Source: Amycolatopsis eburnea (lineage in GTDB: Bacteria > Actinomycetota > Actinomycetes > Mycobacteriales > Pseudonocardiaceae). From it: 64,000 nucleotides of DNA. The translations under genes and the position numbers were made by a program. Below the pieces are notes generated by a model, which was given only the letters and a program-made list of their open reading frames with translations, was not told the origin of the DNA and made no database searches. The DNA lies in assembly GCF_003937945.1 (NCBI RefSeq), contig NZ_RSEC01000060.1, positions 620,001-684,000 on the forward strand. Direction: 5' to 3'. Position 1 is the first letter of the stretch. Each line of letters opens with the position of its first letter. Below are positions 58,401 to 64,000 of this stretch, one piece after another.

Positions 58401-61186
58401 ACGGCTTCCAGCTGCGGGGACGGCTCGACGACGAGGCAGTCGCCGTGGGGCGCGGCCGCTTCGGCGGGGTCCAGCGGGGTCCAGGTGACCCGGTACCGCC
58501 AGGCGTCCGCGGCCGTGGCCTCTTCACGGCGTTGGCGCACGGCATCGAGGGCGGGCCGCAGAGTGTCTTCGGGCAGGCCGAGTTCGGCGGCGAGCGCGGG
58601 GACGTCCACATCGGTTTGCGGCGCGGGCGTGGGCCAGAAGCGTTCCCGCTGGAACGGGTAGGTCGGCAGGTCGATCCGCGGGCCGGCGGGCAGGTACGCG
58701 GCCCAGTCGACGGCGCCGCCGTGGACCCACACCCCGGCGAGGGCGGTCAGCAGGGTCCGTTCTTCGTCGCGGTCGCGGCGCAGGGCCGGGAAGGAGCCCG
58801 GCACCATCGCGCTGAGGACGCCGTCCGGTCCCACCTCCAGGAAGGTCTGGACACCTTCGGCTTCGAGAGTGGCGATGCCGTCGGCGAAGCGGACCGCCTC
58901 GCGGACGTGGCGGACCCAGTAGTCGGCCGTGAACGGCTCAGCGAGAGCACCGCTCACATTCGAGATCACGGGTATCGTCGCGGAGCGGTGCTCCAGTGAC
59001 TCCGCGACCGCGCGGAACTCGTCGAGCATCGGGTCCATCAGCGGCGAGTGGAACGCGTGGCTGACCGCGAGGCGCTTGGTCTTCGGAAACTGGGCGGCGA
59101 TGGCCAGGACCTCGGACTCGTCGCCGGAGATGACCACGGATTCCGGGCCGTTGACCGCGGCGATCGAGACGCCCTCGGTGAGGGTGATCTCAGACTCGGG
59201 GGCGGCGATGGAGACCATCGCGCCGCCGGGCGGGAGGGCCTGCATGAGGGAGGCGCGGGCGGAAACCAGGCGGCAGGCGTCTTCCAGGGACAGGACACCG
59301 GCAACGTGGGCGGCCGAGATTTCGCCGATCGAGTGGCCCGCTACGAAATCTGGGCGGATGCCGAACGACTCGACTAGGCGGTAGAGGGCGACCTCGAGTG
59401 CGAACAAGGCCGGTTGGGTGAATTCGGTGCGGTCGAGGAGGTCTTGGGTGGTGAAGGCCTTGCGGAGGTCCGGAGTGAAGTGCGAGAGGATCTCGTCGAA
59501 CGCCGCCGCGTAGACGGGGAAGCGGGAGTAGAGCTGCTCGCCCATGCCGGCTCGTTGGGCGCCCTGGCCGGTGAACAGCACCGCCAGCCGGGAATCCTCG
59601 CGGACCTCGCCGGTGACCGTGGTCGAGTCGAGGATGACACTGCGGTGCTCGAACGCCGTCCGGGCCGTCGCCAGCGTACGGGCGATGTCCGCGGGGTCGG
59701 CCGTCACTGCCGCGAGCTGCGAAGCCTGTGCCCGCAACGCTTCCGGTGTCTTGGCCGACAGCACGAACGGCGTCAGACTGCCGACCGACGCTTCCGCCGG
59801 CACCGGCGAGGCGGGCGGCACGGCTTCGAGGATCGTGTGCGCGTTCGTGCCGCTGACGCCGAACGACGACACCGCGGCCCGCCGCGGCCGGTCGACCGAC
59901 GGCCACTCACGGGACTCGGTCAGCAGCTCGACCGCGCCCGCCGACCAGTCCACATGCGACGATGGCGCGTCGACGTGCAGAGTTTGCGGCAGCACCCCGT
60001 GCCGCATCGCCATGACCATCTTGATGATCCCCGCGACGCCCGCCGCCGCCTGGGTGTGGCCGATGTTCGACTTCACCGAACCGAGCCACAGCGGCGTCGT
60101 GCGGTCCTGGCCGTAGGTGGCAAGGAGCGCCTGGGCTTCGATCGGGTCGCCCAAAGTCGTACCGGTGCCGTGCGCTTCGACGACGTCGATGTCCGAAGTG
60201 GACAGGCGGGCGCTGTCGAGCGCCGCGCGGATCACCCGTTGCTGGGACGGGCCGTTCGGCGCGGTCAGGCCGTTGGACGCGCCGTCGGAGTTGACCGCCG
60301 AGCCCCGGACCAGCGCCAGGACTTCGTGGCCGTGGCGCCGCGCGTCGGAAAGGCGCTCCACCAGGAGCATCCCGACGCCTTCGCCCCAGCCGGTGCCGTC
60401 GGCGGCCTCGGCGAACGCCTTGACGCGGCCGTCCGGGGCGAGGCCGCGCTGCTTGCTGAACTCGACGAACGTGCCGGGGGTGGCCATCACCGTCGCGCCG
60501 CCGGCCAGCGCCAGGTCGCACTCGCCCTGCCGCAGCGCCTGCACGGCGAGGTGCAGCGCGACCAGCGACGACGAGCACGCCGTGTCGACGGTCAGCGACG
60601 TGCCCTCGAACCCGAACAGGTACGACAGCCGCCCGGAGACGACGCTCGCCGCGTTGCCGGTGCCGAGGTAGCCCTCGACGTCCTCGGCCGAGGAACGCAG
60701 CAGGGTCAGGTAGTCCTGGCCGTTGGAGCCGACGAACACGCCGGTCCGGCTGCCGCGCACCGAAGCCGGGTCGATGCCGGCGCGCTCGAAGGCCTCCCAC
60801 GACGTCTCCAGCAGGAGCCGCTGCTGGGGGTCCATCGCCAGCGCTTCACGGGGCGAGATCCCGAAGAAGCCGGCGTCGAAGAGGTCGGCGTCGTGCAGGA
60901 AAGCGCCTTCTCGCGCGTAGGTCGTGCCCGGGCGGCCTTCGTCGAACAGCGTCGCGGTGTCCCAGCCGCGGTTGGCCGGGAACGCCGTGATGGCGTCGCC
61001 GCCGCGGGCCACCAGGTCCCACAACCCTTCCGGCGAGCGCACCCCGCCGGGGAACCGGCAGGCCATCGCGACGATGGCGACCGGCTCGGTCGCGGCCTCG
61101 ACGAGCTGCCGGTTCTGCCGCCGCAGCCGCTCGGCCTCCTTCACGGAGGCGCGCAGCGCGTCGAGCACCTTCTCGGGCGTGGCCAT
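46415..61186 (-). CDS. Modular type I polyketide synthase, gene B (three modules, 4923 aa)
   Basis: This cytosolic megasynthase should add three extender units to a chain received from gene A. Order by residue: docking head 1-32, then KS 33-450, AT 535-849, KR 1071-1299, ACP about 1350-1420; KS 1430-1845, AT 1947-2272, DH 2289-2545, ER 2742-3035, KR 3048-3255, ACP about 3340-3410; KS 3414-3829, AT 3934-4249, KR 4496-4725, ACP about 4780-4850; docking tail ending DDELFDFID. All KSs have TACSSS and HGTGT motifs. The ATs predict malonyl, methylmalonyl and malonyl. The ATG at 61186 is preceded by GGAG eight bases upstream. The head (LDALRASVKEAERLRRQNRQ region) is a different docking type from those of C to F and matches the distinctive tail of A. 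Oddity: the KR of module B2 has Ala where the catalytic Ser is expected. Confidence 0.98.
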   Translation of the reverse strand: MATPEKVLDALRASVKEAERLRRQNRQLVEAATEPVAIVAMACRFPGGVRSPEGLWDLVARGGDAITAFPANRGWDTATLFDEGRPGTTYAREGAFLHDADLFDAGFFGISPREALAMDPQQRLLLETSWEAFERAGIDPASVRGSRTGVFVGSNGQDYLTLLRSSAEDVEGYLGTGNAASVVSGRLSYLFGFEGTSLTVDTACSSSLVALHLAVQALRQGECDLALAGGATVMATPGTFVEFSKQRGLAPDGRVKAFAEAADGTGWGEGVGMLLVERLSDARRHGHEVLALVRGSAVNSDGASNGLTAPNGPSQQRVIRAALDSARLSTSDIDVVEAHGTGTTLGDPIEAQALLATYGQDRTTPLWLGSVKSNIGHTQAAAGVAGIIKMVMAMRHGVLPQTLHVDAPSSHVDWSAGAVELLTESREWPSVDRPRRAAVSSFGVSGTNAHTILEAVPPASPVPAEASVGSLTPFVLSAKTPEALRAQASQLAAVTADPADIARTLATARTAFEHRSVILDSTTVTGEVREDSRLAVLFTGQGAQRAGMGEQLYSRFPVYAAAFDEILSHFTPDLRKAFTTQDLLDRTEFTQPALFALEVALYRLVESFGIRPDFVAGHSIGEISAAHVAGVLSLEDACRLVSARASLMQALPPGGAMVSIAAPESEITLTEGVSIAAVNGPESVVISGDESEVLAIAAQFPKTKRLAVSHAFHSPLMDPMLDEFRAVAESLEHRSATIPVISNVSGALAEPFTADYWVRHVREAVRFADGIATLEAEGVQTFLEVGPDGVLSAMVPGSFPALRRDRDEERTLLTALAGVWVHGGAVDWAAYLPAGPRIDLPTYPFQRERFWPTPAPQTDVDVPALAAELGLPEDTLRPALDAVRQRREEATAADAWRYRVTWTPLDPAEAAAPHGDCLVVEPSPQLEAVLENWHGRVIRFDGSLGDAEPVVVFSGAGLGRTVDLVRELDAAGIDAPLWCVTSGAVRATGTDLAPDPDQAAVWGLGRAAALELPGRWGGLIDLPSEVDSATAARFFARLTGAEDQVALRAEGDFGRRLEPAEPVAAPAWTPRGTVLITGGTGALGAHVARRLARAGADHLVLVSRRGADAPGAAELAEELGVRVTFAAGDVADREFLAELVERVSPGLTAVVHTAGVVRSAPLSEVDGADVAEQWAAKAIGARHLDELLADADLDAFVLFSSIAGVWGSGQQALYGAANAFLDALAEGRRARGLAATAVAWGPWADGGMAADNDAEDYLLRRGLRALDPGVAVTALLRAAGGDTTVTFADVDWPRFTAAFTSRRPSPLLTGIPAVAPEAPAPGGLVGRLRGLSPAVADEVLLQLVRDQAAAVLGHASATAVAPDRAFQEIGFDSLTAVELRDALRAETGLALPATLVYDWPTPAALAGHLRAGVLGDAATETTATVSAVADEPIAIVAMSCRYAGGIASPEDLWRLVSDGADAVSGFPADRGWDLENLYDADPSRLGSVSVTEGAFLDAAGGFDAGFFGISPREALAMDPQQRLLLELTWEAFERAGIDPASVRGSRTGVFAGTNSHDYTTLLLGSADALEGHIATGNAASVASGRLAYTFGLEGPAVSVDTACSSSLVALHLAVQSLRLGECSMALAGGVTVMATPGTFVEFSRQRGLAADGRCKAFAEAADGTAWGEGAGLVLLERLSDAERNGHRVLAVVRGSAVNQDGASNGLTAPNGPAQQRVIRAALADAGLSTSDVDAVEAHGTGTTLGDPIEAQALLATYGQDRETPLYLGSVKSNIGHTQAAAGVAGVIKMVMAMRHGVLPRTLHVDAPSSHVDWTAGAVELLTESREWIADRPLRAAVSSFGMSGTNAHTVLEAVPQPEISPSAASEPVPWVLSARSADALRGQAQALLGVAGAPADIGFSLVATRASLPHRAVVVGDLVEGLTALAEGVPAANVVTGVADAPGKVALVFPGQGSQWAGMALELADSAPVFAARLDECAAALGSFVDWDLRSVLDDAVALDRVDVVQPALWAVMVSLAELWRSFGVVPDAVVGHSQGEIAAAVVSGALSLEDGARVVTLRSKAILALAGQGGMVSVAAPLATVEQRLTDGLSIAAVNGPAAVVVSGTPEALDELIASCEADGIRAKRVPVDYASHSAQVELLRDELREVLAPITPREGGIAFISTVTGEWNETVDAEYWYTNLRSTVRLDTAIERLKSEGFGTFIEASPHPVLTMALGEDVVALGSLRRDDGGLTRFHTALAEAHVHGIAVDWTPAFPHAQIVDLPTYAFQRKQYWPRPATRTGDAAGLGLGAVEHPLLGAAVALADEDRTVLTGRLSRQTHPWLADHEVLGTALLPGTAFAELAVHAGDHTGCGTVEELTLGAPLAVPATGGVQLQVAVEAPGEDGRRGLTISSRPDRPGARWTRHAQGVLAPGAPEPETLEWPPTGADALDVEAHYAALADAGYRYGPAFRGLRAAWRLDGDVFAEVELPGTDAFAVHPALLDAALHALGLGEFFPDDGQARLPFAFTDVSVFAAGATALRVRLSQAGPNAMSVVATDPAGRPVARIGSLAFQVASTVDDVPDALFRTEWTPVTATGEVPGFAWLSGALADLAEVPDAVVLPVTGADPHAVASHVLATAQDWLADERFAAARLVVLTTGALAALPGDPVPGLAQAPAWGLIRSAQSENPGRFVLLDVDERSDPAAAIGTALASGEPQLAARAGTLLAPRLARPATELTLPANGSWRVGTTGTGTLDGLATLPAPEAAAELGPDDIRVEVRAAGLNFRDVLITLGMYPGQALMGGEAAGVVLETGERVRGLAVGDRVTGLFTGALGPVAVTDHRLVTPMPDGWSFAEAASVPVAFATAYYGLFDLGGLRAGQSVLVHAAAGGVGMAAVQLARHHGAEVFATASAGKHDVLRELGLDHVHIGDSRSLSFEDHFRAATDGRGVDVVLDALAGEFVNASLRLLPRGGRFVEMGKSDVRDAAEVARAHAGVHYRAFDLIEAGPERLQEILRELAGLFEAGALTPLPRRTWDLRQVPEAFRFISQARHVGKNVVTVPRRLDPDGTVLVTGGTGTLGARIAQHLVTAHGVRRLLLISRRGPDAPGAAELASDLTALGAEVTIAACDAADRDALAELLADRPLTGVVHTAGVLADGLLTGLDAEQLAEVLRPKVDAAVNLHELTQDRDLALFVLFSAAAGVFGTAGQSNYAAANTALDALAAHRRSLGLPGVSLAWGLWAEASGMTGHLGAADLARMSRGGMTGLSDAEGLALFDAAVARGETLAIPARLDLSAANGPVPPLLRGLVRATRRAATAATTSDGGLAARLQPLPAAERDRRLLELVCDHVAAVLGHDTADEIEPGRSFAELGFDSLTAVELRNRLGAATGLRLPATLVFDHPAPAALVTLLRTELFGGAAEPSTQVVTVPTDNDPVVIVAMSCRYPGSVASPEDLWSLVEGGVDAITPFPTDRGWDLDGLYHPEPGTPGRIYTRSGGFVTGADRFDPELFEIAPREALTMDPQQRLLLEATWEAFERAGIDPTSARGSRTGVFVGAATSGYGAGAATDGLEGHLMTGGTSSVASGRLSYVFGLEGPSLTVDTACSSSLVALHLAVQALRRGECDLALAGGVTVMPAPGVLLAFSQQRGLAEDGRVKAFAEGADGTSMAEGVGLLLVERLSDARRNGHEVLAVVRGSAVNSDGASNGLTAPNGPSQQRVIRAALADAGLSASEVDAVEAHGTGTKLGDPIEAQALLATYGQDRSTPLYLGSVKSNLGHTQAAAGVAGIIKMVMAMRHGVLPRTLHVDVPSSHVDWTAGAVELLTESREWAADRPLRAGVSSFGISGTNAHTILEQAPDVVVAEREPVSGPVPWVLSAKSPAALRAQAARLREFAGDGVPADIALSLATTRADLGHRAAVVGETVPELLAGLAAIADGDPGALTGSGNPGRLAVLFTGQGAQRAGMGRELYARFPVFAAAFDEVAALLDTDRPLSEVIESDLLDRTGYAQPALFALEVALFRLVESWGVRPDFVAGHSIGELAAAHVAGVLSLADACALVSARASLMQALPEGGAMVAIGAPEADVRAELPAEGVGIAAVNGPRSTVISGDETAALAVAAEFAGRGVKTKRLRVSHAFHSPLMDPMLDEFRAVAESLEHRPATIPVISNVSGALAEPYTAEYWVRHVREAVRFGDAVKTLAEQGASTFLELGPDGVLSAMAAESTDLPSVPTLRAGEDEPRAVLTAFARLRVAGFPLDVAAVLDGARRTALPTYAFQRSRFWLEPAPPAEGDSRFWAAVDAGDLALDDHAMAALDRWRSSSTVDAWRYRVTWRPLAETTGRLTGRWLVLGVDGPAREVAQALAAHGAEPVTESGPRDRAALTTLLREHADVEGVVSLLAVDADAEAGLAANLVLTQAFADSGVPARLWCLTRGAVKDVTRPGQATTWGFGRIAALELPSGWGGLADLPETLDAAAGARLAAVLADGTEDEVAIRPDGVFARRLAPAPAGATRDWRPRGTVLVTGGTGALGAAVARELAATGAEHLVLTGRRGAKAPGAAELASELSALGVRVTLAACDAADRDGLEKVIAAIPADLPLTAVVHAAGTGQNGPIPAITPGEVTAVLAGKVAGARHLDELTRDRDLDAFVLFSSISGVWGSGEQAVYGAANAFLDALAEERRGRGLTATAIAWGPWAESGMAADDDAVRMLRGRGLPPMDPALGVTAFRRALAADDTAVVVADVDWARFAPVFTAARPRPVLADLPAVRAALTEAEPEETGFASMSTVDRPKALLALVLEQVAGVLGHTAQAIGPERAFKELGFDSLMAVELRNRLAAGTGLSLPASLAFDHPTAADLAEELDRRLGGGEPTGVRLLDELDRLEAAFETVTEADLDGISARGEVTARLKGFLARWSDLAGETGGTDLGGASDDELFDFIDTTFRTS
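46640..50947 (-). other. PKS module B3: KS-AT(malonyl)-KR(A-type)-ACP
   Basis: The AT has GHSIG (about 49133-49149) and HAFH (about 48833-48850). The KR (47699-47010) has TGGTGALG, FSSISGVWG and a Tyr in AVYGAAN, giving an A1-like call. The KS is preceded by DPVVIVAMSCRYPG, and the loop after its start reads ELFEIAPREAL where most KSs here read FFGISPREAL. The ACP has GFDSLMAVEL. Predicted result: a beta-hydroxyl with no methyl branch. Confidence 0.92.
50975..56898 (-). other. PKS module B2: KS-AT(methylmalonyl)-DH-ER-KR-ACP, fully reducing
   Basis: The AT has GHSQG and YASH, predicting methylmalonyl-CoA. The DH (54320-53550) has HEVLGTALLP and the second-half HPALLDAALH. The ER (52960-52080) has NFRDVL and the cofactor loop AAAGGVGMAAV. 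The KR (52043-51420) has TGGTGTLG and the Tyr, but reads LAD where B-type KRs usually read LDD, and FSAAAG in place of FSSxxG, so the canonical Ser is Ala. The domain set predicts a methyl-branched saturated unit if the KR works. Confidence 0.9.
56940..61088 (-). other. PKS module B1: KS-AT(malonyl)-KR(A-type)-ACP
   Basis: The KS has TACSSS. The AT has GHSIG (about 59327-59342) and HAFH (about 59049-59067), predicting malonyl-CoA. The KR (57974-57290) has TGGTGALG, FSSIAGVWG and a Tyr in ALYGAAN; Trp at -8 and Gln at -3 from the Tyr make it A1-like. The ACP Ser is in GFDSLTAVEL near 57065-57090. Predicted result: a beta-hydroxyl with no methyl branch. Confidence 0.92.
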
Positions 61187-61207
61187 GGTTTCAGCTCCAG
61201 GGGTGGG
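61187..61207 (-). promoter_or_regulatory. Gene A-B junction with ribosome-binding site
   Basis: The 21-bp spacer contains GGAG eight bases before the gene B ATG, the clearest Shine-Dalgarno sequence of the five junctions seen here. There is no room for a promoter, so A and B should be one transcript. Confidence 0.75.
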
Positions 61208-64000
61208 TCATCGGGAATCGGTACCGTCCAGCGCCAGCCGCACCAGCGCTTCGGCGTCCAGCTCGTCCAGGTCGTCGCCGGCGTCGGCGGCGTCCTCGAG
61301 CCCGGCCAGCTCCAGCAGCGCCGACATCAGGCCGGCGTCGCGGAACTTCGCCAGCGGCACGGTGGCCAGCGCCGCCCGGATCCGGGCTTCTTCGGGGTCG
61401 GCCGCGGCGCCGGGCCGCAGGACTTCCAGCAGGTGCGCGGCCAGCGCCGCCGGGGTCGGGTGGTCGAAGACGACCGTCGCGGGCAGCGTCACGCCGGCCG
61501 CCGCCGCGAGGCGGTTGCGGAACTCGACCGAGGTCAGGGAGTCGAAGCCCAGCTCGGTGAACGGCCGGCCCGCCGGGACGGCGTCGGCCCCGCGGTGCCC
61601 CAGCGCGCCCGCCGCCTCGGTACGGACCAGGCCCAGCACCGTTCGTTCGGCGTCCGACGGCGACAGCTCGGCCAGCTCGGCCCGCAGGTCGCGGTCGGCC
61701 ACCGGCGCGGCCACGGCTTCCAGCGCCCGGCGCGCGTCCGGCACGCCGAGCAGCAGCGCGCTCGGCCGGGCCGACGTGAACGCGGGCACGAACCGGTCCC
61801 AGTCGACGTCGGCCAGGGTCAGCGCGGTCTCGTCCCGCCCGACCGCGGCGGCGAGCGCGCGGACGGCGAGGGCGGGCCGCAGGGTCCGCAAACCCCGGCG
61901 CCGCAAGTAATCCTCGGCGTCGTGGTCGGCCGCCATGCCGCCATCGGCCCACGGGCCCCAGGCGAGCGCGGTCGCGGTCCGGCCCGCGGCCCGGCGGCGG
62001 CGGGCGAGCGCGTCGAGGTGGGCGTTGGCCGCCCCGTACGCGGACTGGCCGCCGCTGCCCCAGACGCCGGCGATCGACGAGAACAGCACGAAGGCGTCCA
62101 GTTCGGTGTCGCCGAGCAGCGCGTCGAGGTTCTCCGCACCGGCCACCTTGGCGGCCAGGATGTCCGCGAACGGCGCCAGATCGGCGTCTTCCAACGGGGT
62201 CGCTCCCCCGGTGCCTGCCGCGTGGACGACGGCGGTGAGGTCGTCGCGGATGTCCTCGAGCACCGTGGCGAGCGCGGCGCGGTCGGCGACGTCGCAGGCC
62301 GCGATCGTCACGTCGGCACCCAGCGCGGTCAGCTCCGCCCGCAGGTCTTCCGCACCCGGCGCCTGCTCGCCGCGGCGGCTGGTGAGGACGATCTTTTCCG
62401 CGCCCGCGGTGGCGAGCCAGCGGGCGACGTGAGCGCCGAGCGCACCCGTGCCGCCGGTGACGAGCACCGTGCCGCGCGGCTGCCACGGCCGTCCGGCGGG
62501 CGCGCCGGTCACCGGGACGAGGCGACGGACGAGCCGTCCGTCCCGCAGCGCGACCTGGTCTTCGGCCGGGTCGGCCAGTGCCTGGACGAGCAGTTCCGCG
62601 GTCCGGACGTCGAAGTCCGCGGGCAGGTCGACCAGACCGCCCCAGCCGGCCGGGCGGTCGAGGGCGGCGCTGCGGCCGAGTCCCCAGACCTGTGCCTGGA
62701 CGGCGTCGGGAGCCGCGTCCGCCGGCCCGGTCGTGACCGCGCCGCGGGTGACTGTCCACACCGGAGTGTCGGTGACCGACTGGAGCAGCGCGAGGGTCGC
62801 CGCCACTCCGGCCGGGACAGTGCCGGTTCCGGGCGTGAGCGCGAGCAAGGACAAGACGGCGTCCGCTTCCGCCAGGTCGGCTTCGGCCGGGTCGTCGAGC
62901 CGGGTGACCGCGACGCCGTTCGCGGTGAGTGCCGCGGCGATCCGGTCGCCGAGCGCGCTTTCCGCGGCCGGGACGGCCAGCAGCCACGTGCCCCGCGGCT
63001 TCGCACCGGTTTCCCGGGCCGGTTCCCAGGCGACGCGGTACCGCCACGAGTCCACAACGGACTCTTCGTCCCGCTGACGTCGCCAAGTCGACAACGCGGG
63101 CAGCAGCGCGCTCAGGGATTCGCGCTGGGTCTCGTCGATCGCCAGCGCGCCGGCCAGTTCGCCGACGTCCGCGCGTTCGACCGCCGACCAGAACGCGGTG
63201 TCCGCCGCGGGCACGGGGGCGGCCGGTTCGAGCCAGTAGTGCTCGTGCTGGAAGGCGTAGGTCGGCAAGGCCACGCGGCCGGTGGCCCCGAAGACCGCCG
63301 AGAGGTCCGCGGGCGCGCCGTTCGCGAACAGCGTCGACAGCGCGGTCAGCGCCGCCGTCTCCTCCGGCCGGTCGCGCCGCAGCGACGGCACGACCACGGC
63401 GTCCTCGGCCACGAGGTCCCGGGCCATCGAGCTGAGCACGCCGTCCGGGCCCAGCTCCAGGAAGAAGCGGGCGCCTTCGGCTTCGAGCGTCGCGACGCCG
63501 TCGGCGAACCGGACGGCTTCCCGCACATGCTCCACCCAGTAGTCCGCGGTGAACGGCTCGGCGAGAGCACCGCTCACATTCGAGATCACCGGTACCTTTG
63601 CGGGGTGGTAGGTGACCTTGTCGGCCACCGCGCGGAACTCGTCGAGCATCGGGTCGAGGTGCGGCGAGTGGAAGGCGTGGCTGACGCTGAGCCGCTTGGT
63701 CCGGACGCCCTGTGTCGCGAACTCCTCGGCGAGGGCGAGGACTTCGGGCTCGTCGCCGGAGACGACCACCGACGCCGGGCCGTTGATCGCCGCGATCGAC
63801 ACCCGGTCGCCCAGCCGCGGCAGCACTTCGGCCTCCGGGGCGGCGATCGACACCATCGCGCCGCCCTTGGGCAGCGCCTGCATCAGCGCGGCGCGGGCCG
63901 AGACGAGCAGGCACGCGTCTTCGAGCGAGAACACGCCGGCGACGTGCGCGGCGGCCAGCTCACCGATCGAGTGCCCGGCGACGAACGCCGGCTTGACGCC
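61208..64000 (-). CDS. Modular type I polyketide synthase, gene A (3' part; AT-KR-ACP plus C-terminal docking tail)
   Basis: This is the C-terminal 930 residues of a modular PKS; the 5' end lies beyond 64000, so the KS and most upstream sequence are not seen. The visible part enters inside an acyltransferase at its GHSIG active-site motif (about 63961-63981) and continues to the HAFH specificity motif (about 63670-63688), which together predict malonyl-CoA. A ketoreductase follows (about 62474-61790) with an intact TGGTGALG cofactor motif, catalytic Ser and Tyr, and Trp eight residues before the Tyr, making it an A-type KR. The ACP has its phosphopantetheine Ser in GFDSLTSVEF (about 61526-61552). 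The tail ends with an acidic LDAEALVRLAL-type docking helix, different from the tails of genes B to E. The TGA is followed by 21 bp and then gene B, so the two are surely co-transcribed. Assignment as PKS is certain; the module number is unknown. Confidence 0.97.
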   Translation of the reverse strand, partial: GVKPAFVAGHSIGELAAAHVAGVFSLEDACLLVSARAALMQALPKGGAMVSIAAPEAEVLPRLGDRVSIAAINGPASVVVSGDEPEVLALAEEFATQGVRTKRLSVSHAFHSPHLDPMLDEFRAVADKVTYHPAKVPVISNVSGALAEPFTADYWVEHVREAVRFADGVATLEAEGARFFLELGPDGVLSSMARDLVAEDAVVVPSLRRDRPEETAALTALSTLFANGAPADLSAVFGATGRVALPTYAFQHEHYWLEPAAPVPAADTAFWSAVERADVGELAGALAIDETQRESLSALLPALSTWRRQRDEESVVDSWRYRVAWEPARETGAKPRGTWLLAVPAAESALGDRIAAALTANGVAVTRLDDPAEADLAEADAVLSLLALTPGTGTVPAGVAATLALLQSVTDTPVWTVTRGAVTTGPADAAPDAVQAQVWGLGRSAALDRPAGWGGLVDLPADFDVRTAELLVQALADPAEDQVALRDGRLVRRLVPVTGAPAGRPWQPRGTVLVTGGTGALGAHVARWLATAGAEKIVLTSRRGEQAPGAEDLRAELTALGADVTIAACDVADRAALATVLEDIRDDLTAVVHAAGTGGATPLEDADLAPFADILAAKVAGAENLDALLGDTELDAFVLFSSIAGVWGSGGQSAYGAANAHLDALARRRRAAGRTATALAWGPWADGGMAADHDAEDYLRRRGLRTLRPALAVRALAAAVGRDETALTLADVDWDRFVPAFTSARPSALLLGVPDARRALEAVAAPVADRDLRAELAELSPSDAERTVLGLVRTEAAGALGHRGADAVPAGRPFTELGFDSLTSVEFRNRLAAAAGVTLPATVVFDHPTPAALAAHLLEVLRPGAAADPEEARIRAALATVPLAKFRDAGLMSALLELAGLEDAADAGDDLDELDAEALVRLALDGTDSR
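61400..64000 (-). other. PKS module A-last: (KS)-AT(malonyl)-KR(A-type)-ACP, 5' part outside window
   Basis: The AT is malonyl type (GHSIG, HAFH). The KR is predicted active and A1-like: Trp eight and Gln three residues before the catalytic Tyr, with FSSIAG supplying the Ser. No DH or ER lies between AT and KR, so the module should leave an L-configured beta-hydroxyl without a methyl branch. The KS is not in the window. Confidence 0.9.

Noticed and set aside
44537..58999. A 4820-codon open frame on the plus strand opposite genes B and C
   Set aside because: The translation is Arg/Gly/His/Val-rich low-complexity sequence with no domain, and it crosses the B-C junction. It is the antisense shadow of high-GC PKS coding DNA.
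61191..63914. A second long minus-strand frame over gene A
   Set aside because: It is Arg-rich with no motifs, while the other frame encodes AT, KR, ACP and docking tail.

Overview
The whole 64 kb window is one strand of a very large cis-AT modular type I polyketide synthase (PKS) locus. All real genes read on the minus strand, so the assembly line runs from high to low coordinates. Five gene junctions are visible and six genes are present, two of them cut by the window edges. No tailoring, regulatory, resistance, transport, tRNA or rRNA gene is seen, and nothing supports a gene on the plus strand. The very high GC content, the strong G/C bias at third codon positions and the domain style point to an actinomycete. 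My guess is a member of the Pseudonocardiales such as Amycolatopsis, but that is inference and was not searched.

Layout in order of transcription. Gene A (64000 to 61208, 3' part only) holds the end of a malonyl KR module. Gene B (61186 to 46415) has three modules. Gene C (46399 to 37475) has two. A 170-bp gap follows, containing a strong 13-bp-stem terminator hairpin and a GC-rich palindromic stretch. Gene D (37304 to 22857) has three modules, gene E (22857 to 7756, sharing one base with D in TGATG) has three, and gene F (7723 to beyond 1) has one complete module and most of a second. Each protein starts with a coiled-coil docking head and ends in an acidic docking tail where these lie inside the window, so the chain should pass A to B to C to D to E to F. 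No loading module and no thioesterase is visible; both ends lie outside.

AT motifs (GHSIG/HAFH for malonyl, GHSQG/YASH for methylmalonyl) and the reductive domains predict this extender series. A: malonyl, OH. B1: malonyl, OH. B2: methylmalonyl, fully reduced. B3: malonyl, OH. C1: malonyl, OH (B-type KR). C2: malonyl, OH. D1: methylmalonyl, alkene. D2: methylmalonyl, ketone (KR cofactor site destroyed). D3: methylmalonyl, alkene. E1: methylmalonyl, OH. E2: malonyl, OH. E3: malonyl, fully reduced. F1: methylmalonyl, OH. F2: methylmalonyl, with the reductive domain cut off. The middle product segment would therefore be a polyol followed by a cross-conjugated, methyl-branched dienone. I cannot name the compound.

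The most unusual content is not the modules themselves but short repeat elements sitting in frame inside interdomain linkers. Gene F carries a pair of perfect 18-bp palindromes (4826-4884). Gene D carries an 89-bp cassette with perfect 18-bp inverted ends and a 30-bp-period internal repeat (30964-31052). Gene C carries a 33-bp tandem repeat (39231-39329). In addition, six malonyl ATs share an identical 29-bp block, two methylmalonyl ATs are nearly identical at DNA level, three KRs lack the canonical catalytic Ser, and the two KSs that follow methylmalonyl-DH-KR modules share a distinctive VMYQDYA signature.
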